A DNA stretch of 64,000 nucleotides from Rariglobus sp. GTDB lineage: Bacteria > Verrucomicrobiota > Verrucomicrobiia > Opitutales > Opitutaceae. The DNA lies in assembly GCA_029266495.1 (NCBI GenBank), contig JAQSWS010000017.1:12599-76598 (forward strand), read 5' to 3'. A model generated the notes under the pieces. The model ran no database searches. It had not been told where the DNA came from and worked only from the letters and a program-made list of their open reading frames with translations. The translations under genes were made by a program, and so were the position numbers. This document shows, in pieces, positions 17,768 through 25,350 of this stretch. Each line of letters begins with the position of its first letter. Positions within the stretch are counted from its first letter, which is position 1.

Positions 17768-18421
17768 ATGAACACGCTCCACCGCCTGCTCGCCCTTCCG
17801 GTCTTCGCCCTGACCGTTGCCAGTGTTAATGCCGGAACCTTCGCCAATATCACCCTCGATGGAGACACTTCCGATTGGAGTGGGATAGCCGCCTCCGCGA
17901 CCAACACCGGCAGCGGGCCGATCAATCAGATTTTTCTGGCTAACAACGATACCCACTTATTCGTCCGCATAACCTTCAACACGCCGACCAACATCTTAAC
18001 CGGCGGCTTCAATCTAAATATCGACAATGACAACAACACGGCCACGGGCTTCAATACTTACAGCCTGAATCTGATCGGTTCGGAGGTTCTCTACGAAGGT
18101 GAGTCCGCCTACCAGCAGGCCACCGGGAATTACAATACGGGAGCTACGACCAACGCGCCTCTGCTCATCGCTCTCTACGGTCAGTCGGTAAGTTCGCTCG
18201 AATTCGGTATCGTGCGCACCGCCGTTATCGATACGAACACGTCTGCATTGGTGTTCCCGAACAACACGTTCAAACTGGCATCCTATTTTTCCAGTGGCTC
18301 CGGCACCTTCACAATCACGGATGCCTATACGTTCGCCTCCGCCATCCCCGAACCCTCCACCTACGCCGCCCTCGCCGGCCTCGGCATGCTCGGCCTTGCG
18401 GTCCTCCGCCGTCGTCGCTAA
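17768..18421 (+). CDS. PEP-CTERM protein with DGxxxDW beta-sandwich domain
   Basis: The protein has 217 residues. A signal peptide ends near VNAGT (residues 1-22). The C-terminus has the full PEP-CTERM sorting signal: IPEPSTYAALAGL, a transmembrane segment and RRRR. The body (25-190) begins NITLDGDTSDWSGIA and contains GGFNLNIDNDNNTATGF and SEVLYEGESAYQQATGNYN. It aligns by eye with the first beta-sandwich module of the two GH114-like enzymes (GFNLYIDTDD, SELLYQNGGLYSQDTG). The protein is probably processed by the exosortase at 37521 and held at the envelope, where it may bind the same glycan. It is the third gene of a plus-strand run starting at 15540. Confidence 0.85.
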   Translation: MNTLHRLLALPVFALTVASVNAGTFANITLDGDTSDWSGIAASATNTGSGPINQIFLANNDTHLFVRITFNTPTNILTGGFNLNIDNDNNTATGFNTYSLNLIGSEVLYEGESAYQQATGNYNTGATTNAPLLIALYGQSVSSLEFGIVRTAVIDTNTSALVFPNNTFKLASYFSSGSGTFTITDAYTFASAIPEPSTYAALAGLGMLGLAVLRRRR

Positions 18422-18473
18422 ACCCTGAATCCACCGGGGCGCCGCCGCCAAACCACCATCCTTCGCACACGTC

Positions 18474-19136
18474 ATGAACCCAACGTTCTCACGTCGGCGC
18501 CCCTCCGGCTTCACCCTCATCGAGTTGCTCACGGTCATCGCCATCATCGGCGTCCTGGCCGGCATCATCATCGCCGTTGTCGGCAACGTCCGTCGCAACG
18601 CGCAGAAAACCGAATCCCTCGCCAAACTTCGCGAGATCGGCACAGCCACACTTGTCTATACCTCCGAAAACCGCGGCGTCCTGCCGGTATGGTATAACTA
18701 CACCACTCAAAAACATTGGTGGCGTTACCTGCAGGCGTATCTCGGTGAAAATCCCGAGAGCTTCCACAGTCCCGCCCATGAAGGGTTCGATGCCTCCACC
18801 AATGACCGCTTGATCGAGACGATCTCCTACGGATGGAATTACGCCGTCAGCGGTCGTCACGTGGGCGATCCCAACCGCGGTAGCAACCACTCGCTGATCG
18901 TTAACGATTTTCCAAATCCGTCCAAAGTCCTCATTTCTGCGGAAGCCAGGGAATCTGCCTACGGGTTCATCGCTGCAGACACACCTCCCGCCCAAGGCCG
19001 CTACGGTGAAAATGTCCCGTCCGTTTTTCTCGACGGACACGTCGACAGCCGCCCCTACTCCGAATTCCTCCAGATCGCGCCGTGGTTCTTCGGTCCAAAA
19101 GAGGTGCCACCCTACATACCCACCCCGTCTCCATGA
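18474..19136 (+). CDS. Type II secretion pseudopilin-like secreted protein
   Basis: The protein has 220 residues. The prepilin signal is RRRPSGFTLIELLTVIAIIG, so cleavage is expected after the glycine with methylation of Phe; a single N-terminal helix follows. The rest resembles the verrucomicrobial/planctomycete H-X9-DG-type pseudopilins (SVFLDGHVDSRPYSEF near residue 180). Such proteins are abundant in this phylum, and individual roles are mostly unknown. Its position between a PEP-CTERM protein and a secreted protein in the glycan-utilisation run suggests a role in display or export of the degradation machinery. The stop overlaps the next start (ATGA). Confidence 0.85.
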   Translation: MNPTFSRRRPSGFTLIELLTVIAIIGVLAGIIIAVVGNVRRNAQKTESLAKLREIGTATLVYTSENRGVLPVWYNYTTQKHWWRYLQAYLGENPESFHSPAHEGFDASTNDRLIETISYGWNYAVSGRHVGDPNRGSNHSLIVNDFPNPSKVLISAEARESAYGFIAADTPPAQGRYGENVPSVFLDGHVDSRPYSEFLQIAPWFFGPKEVPPYIPTPSP

Positions 19137-19684
19137 TGAAGCCGACTTTTTTCCTTCTCTTCGCGCTCCTCTGCAGCTCTGTCTCGGCTCAGCCGTTCAC
19201 CCAACCCGCACCCGCGGTCGGCGTCCCTTCGGAAGCCGCCCTGACCTCCGCGAAAACCTCGGTCTCCAACGGCATCCTCACGATCGAGCTCAAGGCCAAA
19301 GGCGGCGAATTCACCGCATGGACACATGTGTTCATCGACCTCGGAGCCTCCGCCAAACCATCCTACATCCACTCCTCCGGCAATCCCGCCGGCACCAGTC
19401 TCGAGCTTCTGTTCGAAGGCGCCCAAGTCTACCGTTTCTCCGGCGAATCACCCTCCGTGTGGTCGTGGACTCCGCTCCCCGGCGTCACGGTTGAACGCAC
19501 GATTTCCGGTGACACGCTCACGCTCAAAACGCCCCTCGCCCCTCTCCGCCTTCCTTCCGGCGGCACGGTAAAATTCTTCGCCTCGACTTACACCGGCGAC
19601 TACGCCGACACCCTCGACACGATTCCCCGCGATACGCGCTCATGGAATTTCACCGTGCCGAAACATAACCCAGCGACGCCCTGA
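19133..19684 (+). CDS. Small secreted beta-rich protein of unknown function
   Basis: The protein has 183 residues from the ATG at 19133, chosen for its ATGA overlap with the pseudopilin stop and the signal peptide MMKPTFFLLFALLCSSVSAQ; the longer frame would put a non-signal sequence in front. The mature part is beta-rich (GILTIELKAKGGEFTAWTHV, then VYRFSG, WSWTPLPGVTVERTISGDTL). No named domain was recognised. The ending DTLDTIPRDTRSWNF faintly recalls the IPR/WEWR edge of the beta-sandwich modules in the neighbouring enzymes, which is a weak hint only. Coupling to the pseudopilin suggests the two act together outside the cytoplasm. Confidence 0.7.
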   Translation: MMKPTFFLLFALLCSSVSAQPFTQPAPAVGVPSEAALTSAKTSVSNGILTIELKAKGGEFTAWTHVFIDLGASAKPSYIHSSGNPAGTSLELLFEGAQVYRFSGESPSVWSWTPLPGVTVERTISGDTLTLKTPLAPLRLPSGGTVKFFASTYTGDYADTLDTIPRDTRSWNFTVPKHNPATP

Positions 19685-19701
19685 AGCGCCGCGTCTTTCG
19701 T

Positions 19702-19784
19702 GTAGGACTGGCGCTCGCGCCACGCCTCCGCAGGGTTCACGCAAACCCGACCGACCAAAGGCATGGCGCAAGCGCCTGCCCCAC
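19702..19784. repeat. REP-like inverted pair overlapping the transporter start
   Basis: The forward copy is 19702-19726 (GTAG head). The reverse copy is 19760-19784 (head GTGG on its own strand). The reverse copy contains the ATG at 19763 from which the transporter frame opens. Confidence 0.8.
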
Positions 19785-21784
19785 ACCCGCCCCGCCCCCA
19801 CTCTGTGCATTCCCTCGACTGGATCATTCTCGCCGTTTCGCTCGCCGCCCTGCTGATCGTCTGCGCGCGCGCCGGCCGGCACATGAAGGATGTCTCGGAC
19901 TACCTCGTCGCCAGCCGCTGCGCGGGACGCTACCTGCTGACCCTTTCGGAAGGCGCCGCCGGCCTCGGGGCGATCACGATCGTCGGCACCTTCGAGATCT
20001 TTTTCAACGCGGGCTTCGTGCCGCTGTGGTGGGGCTACTTCCTCGCTCCCCTCGGCCTCTTCATCGCGCTCAGCGGATTCGTCATCTACCGCTACCGCCA
20101 GACGCGCGCAATGACGATGGCCCAGTTCATCGAGATGCGTTACTCGCGCCGCTTCCGCCTGTTTTTCGGCGCGCTCACGTTTGTCTCCGGCGTGATCAAT
20201 TATGGCATTTTTCCCGCCGTCACCGTCCGTTGCTTCATGCAGTTCTGCGGCATCCCCGCCACGCTCGCGCTTGGCGGCGTCGACGTGCCGATGTTTCCCA
20301 CGCTGATGGCGCTCGAACTCGGCCTTGCGCTCGGACTGGTGTGGATCGGCGGACAGATCACGATTTTGATTTCCGACTTTCTGCAGGCGGCTTTTTGCAT
20401 GGTCGTGTTCATCGTCCTGATGGTTTTTTTCCTGTGGCTGATGCCGTGGGGCGATCTCATCACCGGCCTTGCGATCGCGCCGGCCGGCGCCTCGATGGTC
20501 CATCCGTTCAAGACCGGCAACGCGGCCGACTTCAACACCGCGTATTACCTGATCGGCGCCTTCATGGTCGTCTACACCACGCGCGCCTGGCAGGGCACCT
20601 CCGGATACAATGCCTCCGCCCGCTCGCCTCATGAAGCCCGCATGGCCGGCATCCTCGCCAACTGGCGGTCGATGGGGCAGAACCTCGCGCTCCTGCTCAT
20701 GCCGCTCTGCGTCTACGCCGTGCTGCACAATCCCAAGTTCGCCACGCAGGCGGCGGAGATCCAGACGCTGCTCGCCCATATCGCCGACCCCGTCACGCGC
20801 GCCCAGCTGACCGTTCCCGCGGGCGTCACCGTCCTGCTGCCGGTCGGTTTCCTCGGTCTGCTCGCCACCGTGCTGGTCGCCGCCGCGCTCAGCACCGACA
20901 ACGCCTACCTCCATTCCTGGGGCAGCATCTTCATCCAGGACGTCGTCCTGCCCCTGCGCAAAAAGCCGCTGGAGCCGGTCCAGCATGTCCGCTGGTTGCG
21001 CCGGTCCTCGCTCGGCGTGGCGCTCTTCGCCTTCGCTTTCAGCCTGCTGTTTCCCCTCAAGGATTACGTGTTCATGTTCTTCGACATCACCGGCGCCATC
21101 TTCCTTGGCGGCGCGGGTGCGGCGATCATCGGCGGACTTTACTGGCGCCGCGGCAGCACCGCCGCGGCATGGACCGCGATGATCACGGGCGGCGTTCTCT
21201 CCACCGGCGGTCTTGCGGTGCAAAGCGCCTGGCCCGCCCACCTCGCACCCTGGCTGGGCGGGGTGTTCGCCGACAATGCGTGGCTGACCCTTCACGCCGC
21301 CAAGTTTCCATTCAACGGTCGTGAAATCATGTTTGGCGCGATGCTCGCCGCGTTGCTCGTTTACGTGATCGTCTCGCTCTGCGGCCGCACCCGCTTCGAC
21401 CTGGAAAAAATGCTCGGCCGCGAAGCGCTCATCTCACACGACCCGCTGGCGACGCCTCGTTTCGGCTGGCGCGAACGCATCGCGGAAACCCTCGGCAGCG
21501 GACCCGAGTTCACGCGTGGGGACCGTTTCATTTGCCGCGCGACACTCGTGTGGACGCTCGCCTGGTGGCTGATCTTCGTCGGCGGCACCGCCTACAATTT
21601 CGCCGTGGATGTGCCTGATGCATCGTGGGCATCGTTCTGGAAATGGAACATCTGGATCAGTATTCCGATCGGCATCGGCGCCACCGTGTGGTTCCTCGTC
21701 GGCGGCATCCGTGATTTCCGCCAGATGTTCACCGACCTTCGGGCCAAGCCCGTGTCCCTCGAAACAGGCGAAGAGCGCCGTTGA
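19763..21784 (+). CDS. SSS-family sodium:solute symporter
   Basis: The frame has 673 residues and about 14 hydrophobic segments from WIILAVSLAALLIVCARA to the C-terminal IPIGIGATVWFLVGGI. SSS features include the early DYLVASRCAGRYLLTLSEGA followed by AGLGAITIVGTFEIFFNAG, and the middle ALSTDNAYLHSWGSIFIQD. It likely imports a sugar, sugar acid or oligosaccharide breakdown product with Na+. The start is unusual: the ATG at 19763 and the first six residues (MAQAPA) come from a REP-like repeat. A GTG at 19805 giving VHSLDWIILAV is the realistic alternative and leaves the first membrane helix intact. The gene ends convergently with the first GH114-like gene, with another REP pair between. Confidence 0.85.
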   Translation: MAQAPAPHPPRPHSVHSLDWIILAVSLAALLIVCARAGRHMKDVSDYLVASRCAGRYLLTLSEGAAGLGAITIVGTFEIFFNAGFVPLWWGYFLAPLGLFIALSGFVIYRYRQTRAMTMAQFIEMRYSRRFRLFFGALTFVSGVINYGIFPAVTVRCFMQFCGIPATLALGGVDVPMFPTLMALELGLALGLVWIGGQITILISDFLQAAFCMVVFIVLMVFFLWLMPWGDLITGLAIAPAGASMVHPFKTGNAADFNTAYYLIGAFMVVYTTRAWQGTSGYNASARSPHEARMAGILANWRSMGQNLALLLMPLCVYAVLHNPKFATQAAEIQTLLAHIADPVTRAQLTVPAGVTVLLPVGFLGLLATVLVAAALSTDNAYLHSWGSIFIQDVVLPLRKKPLEPVQHVRWLRRSSLGVALFAFAFSLLFPLKDYVFMFFDITGAIFLGGAGAAIIGGLYWRRGSTAAAWTAMITGGVLSTGGLAVQSAWPAHLAPWLGGVFADNAWLTLHAAKFPFNGREIMFGAMLAALLVYVIVSLCGRTRFDLEKMLGREALISHDPLATPRFGWRERIAETLGSGPEFTRGDRFICRATLVWTLAWWLIFVGGTAYNFAVDVPDASWASFWKWNIWISIPIGIGATVWFLVGGIRDFRQMFTDLRAKPVSLETGEERR

Positions 21785-21795
21785 GCGGGCTCGGT

Positions 21796-21877
21796 GTAGG
21801 GCTGGCGCTTGCGCCATGCCTTGTTTGACATTCGGGAGCCGATCTCACGGAAGGCGTGGCGCAAGCGCCAGCCCTAC
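21796..21877. repeat. REP-like inverted pair between convergent genes
   Basis: The copies at 21796-21820 and 21853-21877 are complementary at 24 of 25 positions and enclose a 32-nt loop. The pair could form a long stem in either transcript and may help end transcription of the two convergent genes. Confidence 0.85.
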
Positions 21878-21891
21878 GTCGGAAACGGGTA

Positions 21892-24800
21892 TCACGGTGC
21901 CGGGACATACCGCACCTCTTGTGTTCCGGGGCTATCCGGTGCGAGTTCGGCGGCGCCGACGTTGTCGCTTGTCACCAACAGCCGGAATGCCTGGCCGGGA
22001 GCGGTAAACACCGCGCCGCCCCCGCCCGGGTGCACGAGATCGCGCGGAAGGCGCCACTCCCAGGTCGTTGCACTCCCGCCAGTCGGCGCCATCGCGACCG
22101 CCCTGCCGCCCGGCGACGTCGGAGCGCCTTCGTTCCAACCCCCGTTCTTCTCGCTGTAAACGCCGCCGTTTTGAAGCAGCAACTCGGAGCCGAAACCCGA
22201 GCCGTGTGGATGAAATCCGGTGACGCCCGCCAGGTCGGTGTCGAGGTAGGTGTTGTTGTAGAACGCGGCATAATCGTGGGCATTCCATGTATCGACGCGC
22301 AGGTAGATGTAGTCCGCGTCGTGGGCCAGCCACACGGCCTTCACATCGGACGGCGCGCCCGCCTGGTCGCCCGTGACGTCGTCGTAAACCTTCGCAATCG
22401 CGGGCCAGTCGGCGCCATTGCCATCGATCGTAATCGTCGCCGCCACCGACGGCGGAGCGAAGGTGTAGGTGAGCACCGCCGAAGTTTCGTCCCCTGCAGT
22501 CGATCCACTCGTCACGAGATACTTGAAACCAACGCCGTCAAAGACCCCGCCGCCACCGGCGCCGGTCGGATGAGTGAGCGCGCGGGGGACACGCCATTCC
22601 CAGCTCGTCGTGGACGTGGCGTAGGGGGCGATCGCAACGGAGGCCGCGTAACCATCGTTAAACCCTCCGTTTTTTTCGGAGTAAAGCGCGTCCCCTTGCA
22701 TGAGCAATTCGCTGCCCAGCAATCCTGCGAGGAAGGGATCGAAGCCGGTGGCGCCGGACCGGTCGGCATCGAAGTAGAGGTTGTTTCCCTGGGAGTGGAA
22801 ATCGTGCGTATTCCAAGTATCGATACGGAAATAGACATAGTCCCGATCGTTGGCCATCCACACCGCCTTCAGGTCGGACGCGGCGGAGCCATGGTCGCCG
22901 GACGGATCTTCCCACACCAGTGCCGCGGAGGGCCAGTCGGAGAAGCCGCCGTCCACGGTGATGCCCGCGTAGACGGAGCCGCTCGATTTGCGCGGCATGG
23001 CGGTGAGGGTGACGACGTTGGCGTCCTCGTAAGGCGTGGGCGTGACACTGTCCACGGCTCGCACAATGAACGCATAGGCCGTCCCGTTGGTCAGTCCCGT
23101 GACGGTGTGCTCGTTGGCGACGGCGGTGGCGAGGTTGACCGGGTAGGCGTAATCTGCGGGTGCGGTGCCGGCAATGATGCCGGTGTTTTGCCAGGGCGAG
23201 GTATTCAGATTGGCTGTGCCGGGAGCGGGCGACGCGGGCGCATAATAGACTTTGTAGCGGACGGGCCGTGTCTGGTCAGTCGCGGTGTCCCAACGGACGA
23301 TGACCGCACCGTCGTCGGGAATGGCCGCCTGGATGCCGGTGCGCAGGGGAGCGAAACTCGAGGTGCCGCGCGGCGTGAAACCGTTGCCGGTGGTGCTCCA
23401 CACGGGAGCCGAGGTGTCGATGTTGGCGGTGTTCCAGGTTTGCGCACGGGTATTGGGCGCCTGGCTCAGGAATTTGTCGGATTGGTAGAGCGACCAGCCC
23501 TGCACTTTTTGCGATTCCACAAAATCGGTGTCGTAAACCGAGCCGCTGGATTTCTCGAAGCGATAACCGAGGTTTTTCTCGAAGCCGTCACTGGCGATGA
23601 CGGGAAAATACTGCGTGACGGCACCGGTGTCCCACGTCAGCAGCATGAGGATATGCGAACCATCGGCGCCGAACACGGCTTGATTCGGAAGCCGCGGATG
23701 CGTGGCCGGGTGAACAAGGCTGCGCGGGATGCGGATCTCCCATTCGGTTTTCGCGGTGTTGGCGCTCCGGGTGGCGGTGCCGACGGAGCCGACATTGAAC
23801 AGGCCGGTGTCCTGGCTGTAGAGGCCGCCGTTTTGATAGAGCAACTCGGAGCGGATGCGTGTGCCGGCGCCGGTCGGAACATAGCCCGCGGCGGACACGT
23901 CGAGGCCATCATCGACGACATCATCCGTGTCGATGTAGAGATTGAAGCCGGCGGTGTTGAGATCGGTGCCGGCGTCGGTGCTGATGCGCAGGTAAAGGTA
24001 GTTGCCATTGTTGGTGGCATACACCGCGTTGATGGCACCCGCATCGGGCGCTTCGCCGTTGGACTGGAGTTTCGCCTCGGAAGGCCAGTCGGAGACGTTG
24101 CCGTTGATCGTGATGGTGGCGCGAACGGCACGGGGCTCGAGATAACCCAGCGCAATCACGGAGAAGCCGTCGGCGCGGTCGGCCTCGGCGGAGAGTTTTA
24201 GACCGATGCGATATTTGCTATCGAGGAAGTAGGGGCTGAACGTGTCGTAGTCGTTGCTGTCGGCGTAGTAGCTTTCGAACATCACGGCATCGACGAAGGG
24301 ACGCGTGGTGAAGCCATAGGCCTCGAACTCGGGGTTGAAGAAAAAAGTGGCGCGGTTCTGCACCAGGAGCTTGCCGGGGAAAGTCGCGCGCGCCGTCTGG
24401 AGGAGCTGGCGGAAGCCGGGCGTGGTCCACTCAAACTGGAGCGCGGGCGAAAAACTATTGGGCGCGCAGGTGTCCATCGTGTCGATGAAGATGCCGTCGC
24501 AACCCAATCCCAGACCGGTGGTGGTGGTGAGGATCTCGTCGAGGCCGCAATTGCCGTCGGCGGCGACGGTCATGCTCTTCAAAACGGCGAACCAGGCGGG
24601 ATCGCCGGCGTTGACGTAGGCTCCGGCGAACTCTCCGTTGAACTCGGGCTTGCCGTCGTAGGGAGGGTTGTCGACGTAGAACGAGGCATAGCCGGTCCCG
24701 CCGGGGGAGGCGGTGCCGAGCGAGGCGCTGCCGTCGGAATTCAGTGTATCGGGCAACGTGCCCGCCGCGGGACTCGACCCCCGGGGATCGATGCGCGGGC

Positions 24801-25185
24801 CGGTGCCGCCGCTGACGGTTTTGATGACGCGATGACCATTCACGTAAACGTAGAAGCCATTCGAATCGGTCTGATAGATGGTGGAGCGGTTGTCTTCGCC
24901 GAAGGAAATGTAGCCGACGACCCGGATGTCATCCGCGGTGCCGCTGACGTTGTCGGTGCCGTTCTGCAGATCGGCGACCTGCGCGCGGGTCATGACGCGC
25001 GGTTCGACGATCACGAGCCGGTAGCCGTTGCCCTGAACGGTGGAGAGGAGCGTGGGGTTCCAGGAGCCGTAGTAGATGTAATAGGGATCACGGCTGCTGA
25101 AACGCTGGAGCGGTGCGTCGGCGCGCGTCGATGAAACGGATACGAGAACAGTGAGGAGGAAGGCGTATTTTTTAATCGAATACAT
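21892..25185 (-). CDS. Secreted GH114-like glycosidase with three beta-sandwich modules and FN3
   Basis: The protein has 1097 residues from the ATG at 25185; the longer frame starts with MAQAPALRRSA from a REP copy. A signal peptide occupies about 1-22. Residues 26-350 form a TM1410/GH114-type barrel: YYIYYGSWNPTLL, VVGYISFGEDN (87-99), GCDGIFIDTMDTC (228-240), FESYYADSND. A DGxxxDW module A (356-540) follows. Then VESQKVQGWSLYQSDKF (557-573) looks like the last strand and helix of the barrel, so module A appears inserted in it. FN3-like 595-730, module B 740-908 and module C 915-1097 complete the chain. GH114 members cleave alpha-1,4-polygalactosamine; activity here is inferred. There is no sorting signal. 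About 80% of the architecture is shared with the next gene. Confidence 0.8.
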   Translation of the reverse strand: MYSIKKYAFLLTVLVSVSSTRADAPLQRFSSRDPYYIYYGSWNPTLLSTVQGNGYRLVIVEPRVMTRAQVADLQNGTDNVSGTADDIRVVGYISFGEDNRSTIYQTDSNGFYVYVNGHRVIKTVSGGTGPRIDPRGSSPAAGTLPDTLNSDGSASLGTASPGGTGYASFYVDNPPYDGKPEFNGEFAGAYVNAGDPAWFAVLKSMTVAADGNCGLDEILTTTTGLGLGCDGIFIDTMDTCAPNSFSPALQFEWTTPGFRQLLQTARATFPGKLLVQNRATFFFNPEFEAYGFTTRPFVDAVMFESYYADSNDYDTFSPYFLDSKYRIGLKLSAEADRADGFSVIALGYLEPRAVRATITINGNVSDWPSEAKLQSNGEAPDAGAINAVYATNNGNYLYLRISTDAGTDLNTAGFNLYIDTDDVVDDGLDVSAAGYVPTGAGTRIRSELLYQNGGLYSQDTGLFNVGSVGTATRSANTAKTEWEIRIPRSLVHPATHPRLPNQAVFGADGSHILMLLTWDTGAVTQYFPVIASDGFEKNLGYRFEKSSGSVYDTDFVESQKVQGWSLYQSDKFLSQAPNTRAQTWNTANIDTSAPVWSTTGNGFTPRGTSSFAPLRTGIQAAIPDDGAVIVRWDTATDQTRPVRYKVYYAPASPAPGTANLNTSPWQNTGIIAGTAPADYAYPVNLATAVANEHTVTGLTNGTAYAFIVRAVDSVTPTPYEDANVVTLTAMPRKSSGSVYAGITVDGGFSDWPSAALVWEDPSGDHGSAASDLKAVWMANDRDYVYFRIDTWNTHDFHSQGNNLYFDADRSGATGFDPFLAGLLGSELLMQGDALYSEKNGGFNDGYAASVAIAPYATSTTSWEWRVPRALTHPTGAGGGGVFDGVGFKYLVTSGSTAGDETSAVLTYTFAPPSVAATITIDGNGADWPAIAKVYDDVTGDQAGAPSDVKAVWLAHDADYIYLRVDTWNAHDYAAFYNNTYLDTDLAGVTGFHPHGSGFGSELLLQNGGVYSEKNGGWNEGAPTSPGGRAVAMAPTGGSATTWEWRLPRDLVHPGGGGAVFTAPGQAFRLLVTSDNVGAAELAPDSPGTQEVRYVPAP

Positions 25186-25196
25186 GGCTGATCGTC

Positions 25197-25299
25197 GTAG
25201 GGCTGGCGCTTGCGCCATGCCTGGATTGAGAACGCGGGTGAAACGGAGCCTGGACGGGGGCGACGAAACGGAGAGGCGTGGCGCAAGCGCCAGCCCTAC
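25197..25299. repeat. REP-like inverted pair upstream of a GH114-like gene
   Basis: The copies are 25197-25221 and 25275-25299, with a 53-nt loop. They lie in the 165-bp gap between the two tandem GH114-like genes, close to the terminator of the upstream one. Confidence 0.85.
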
Positions 25300-25302
25300 G
25301 GA

Positions 25303-25340
25303 TTAAAAAAAATCCCGTCGTCCGGAGGGACGACGGGATT
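25303..25340 (-). terminator. Rho-independent terminator
   Basis: A perfect 13-bp stem (25311-25323 with 25328-25340) and a 4-nt loop are followed, in the minus-strand direction, by a T-tract that appears as TAAAAAAA at 25303-25310. It lies 10 bp past the stop of the larger GH114-like gene. Confidence 0.9.
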
Positions 25341-25350
25341 GACGGCGGAC

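Noticed and set aside
21856-24201. A 781-codon plus-strand frame starting MAQAPALRRK
   Set aside because: It starts in a REP copy and mirrors the sense GH114-like gene; no domain pattern.
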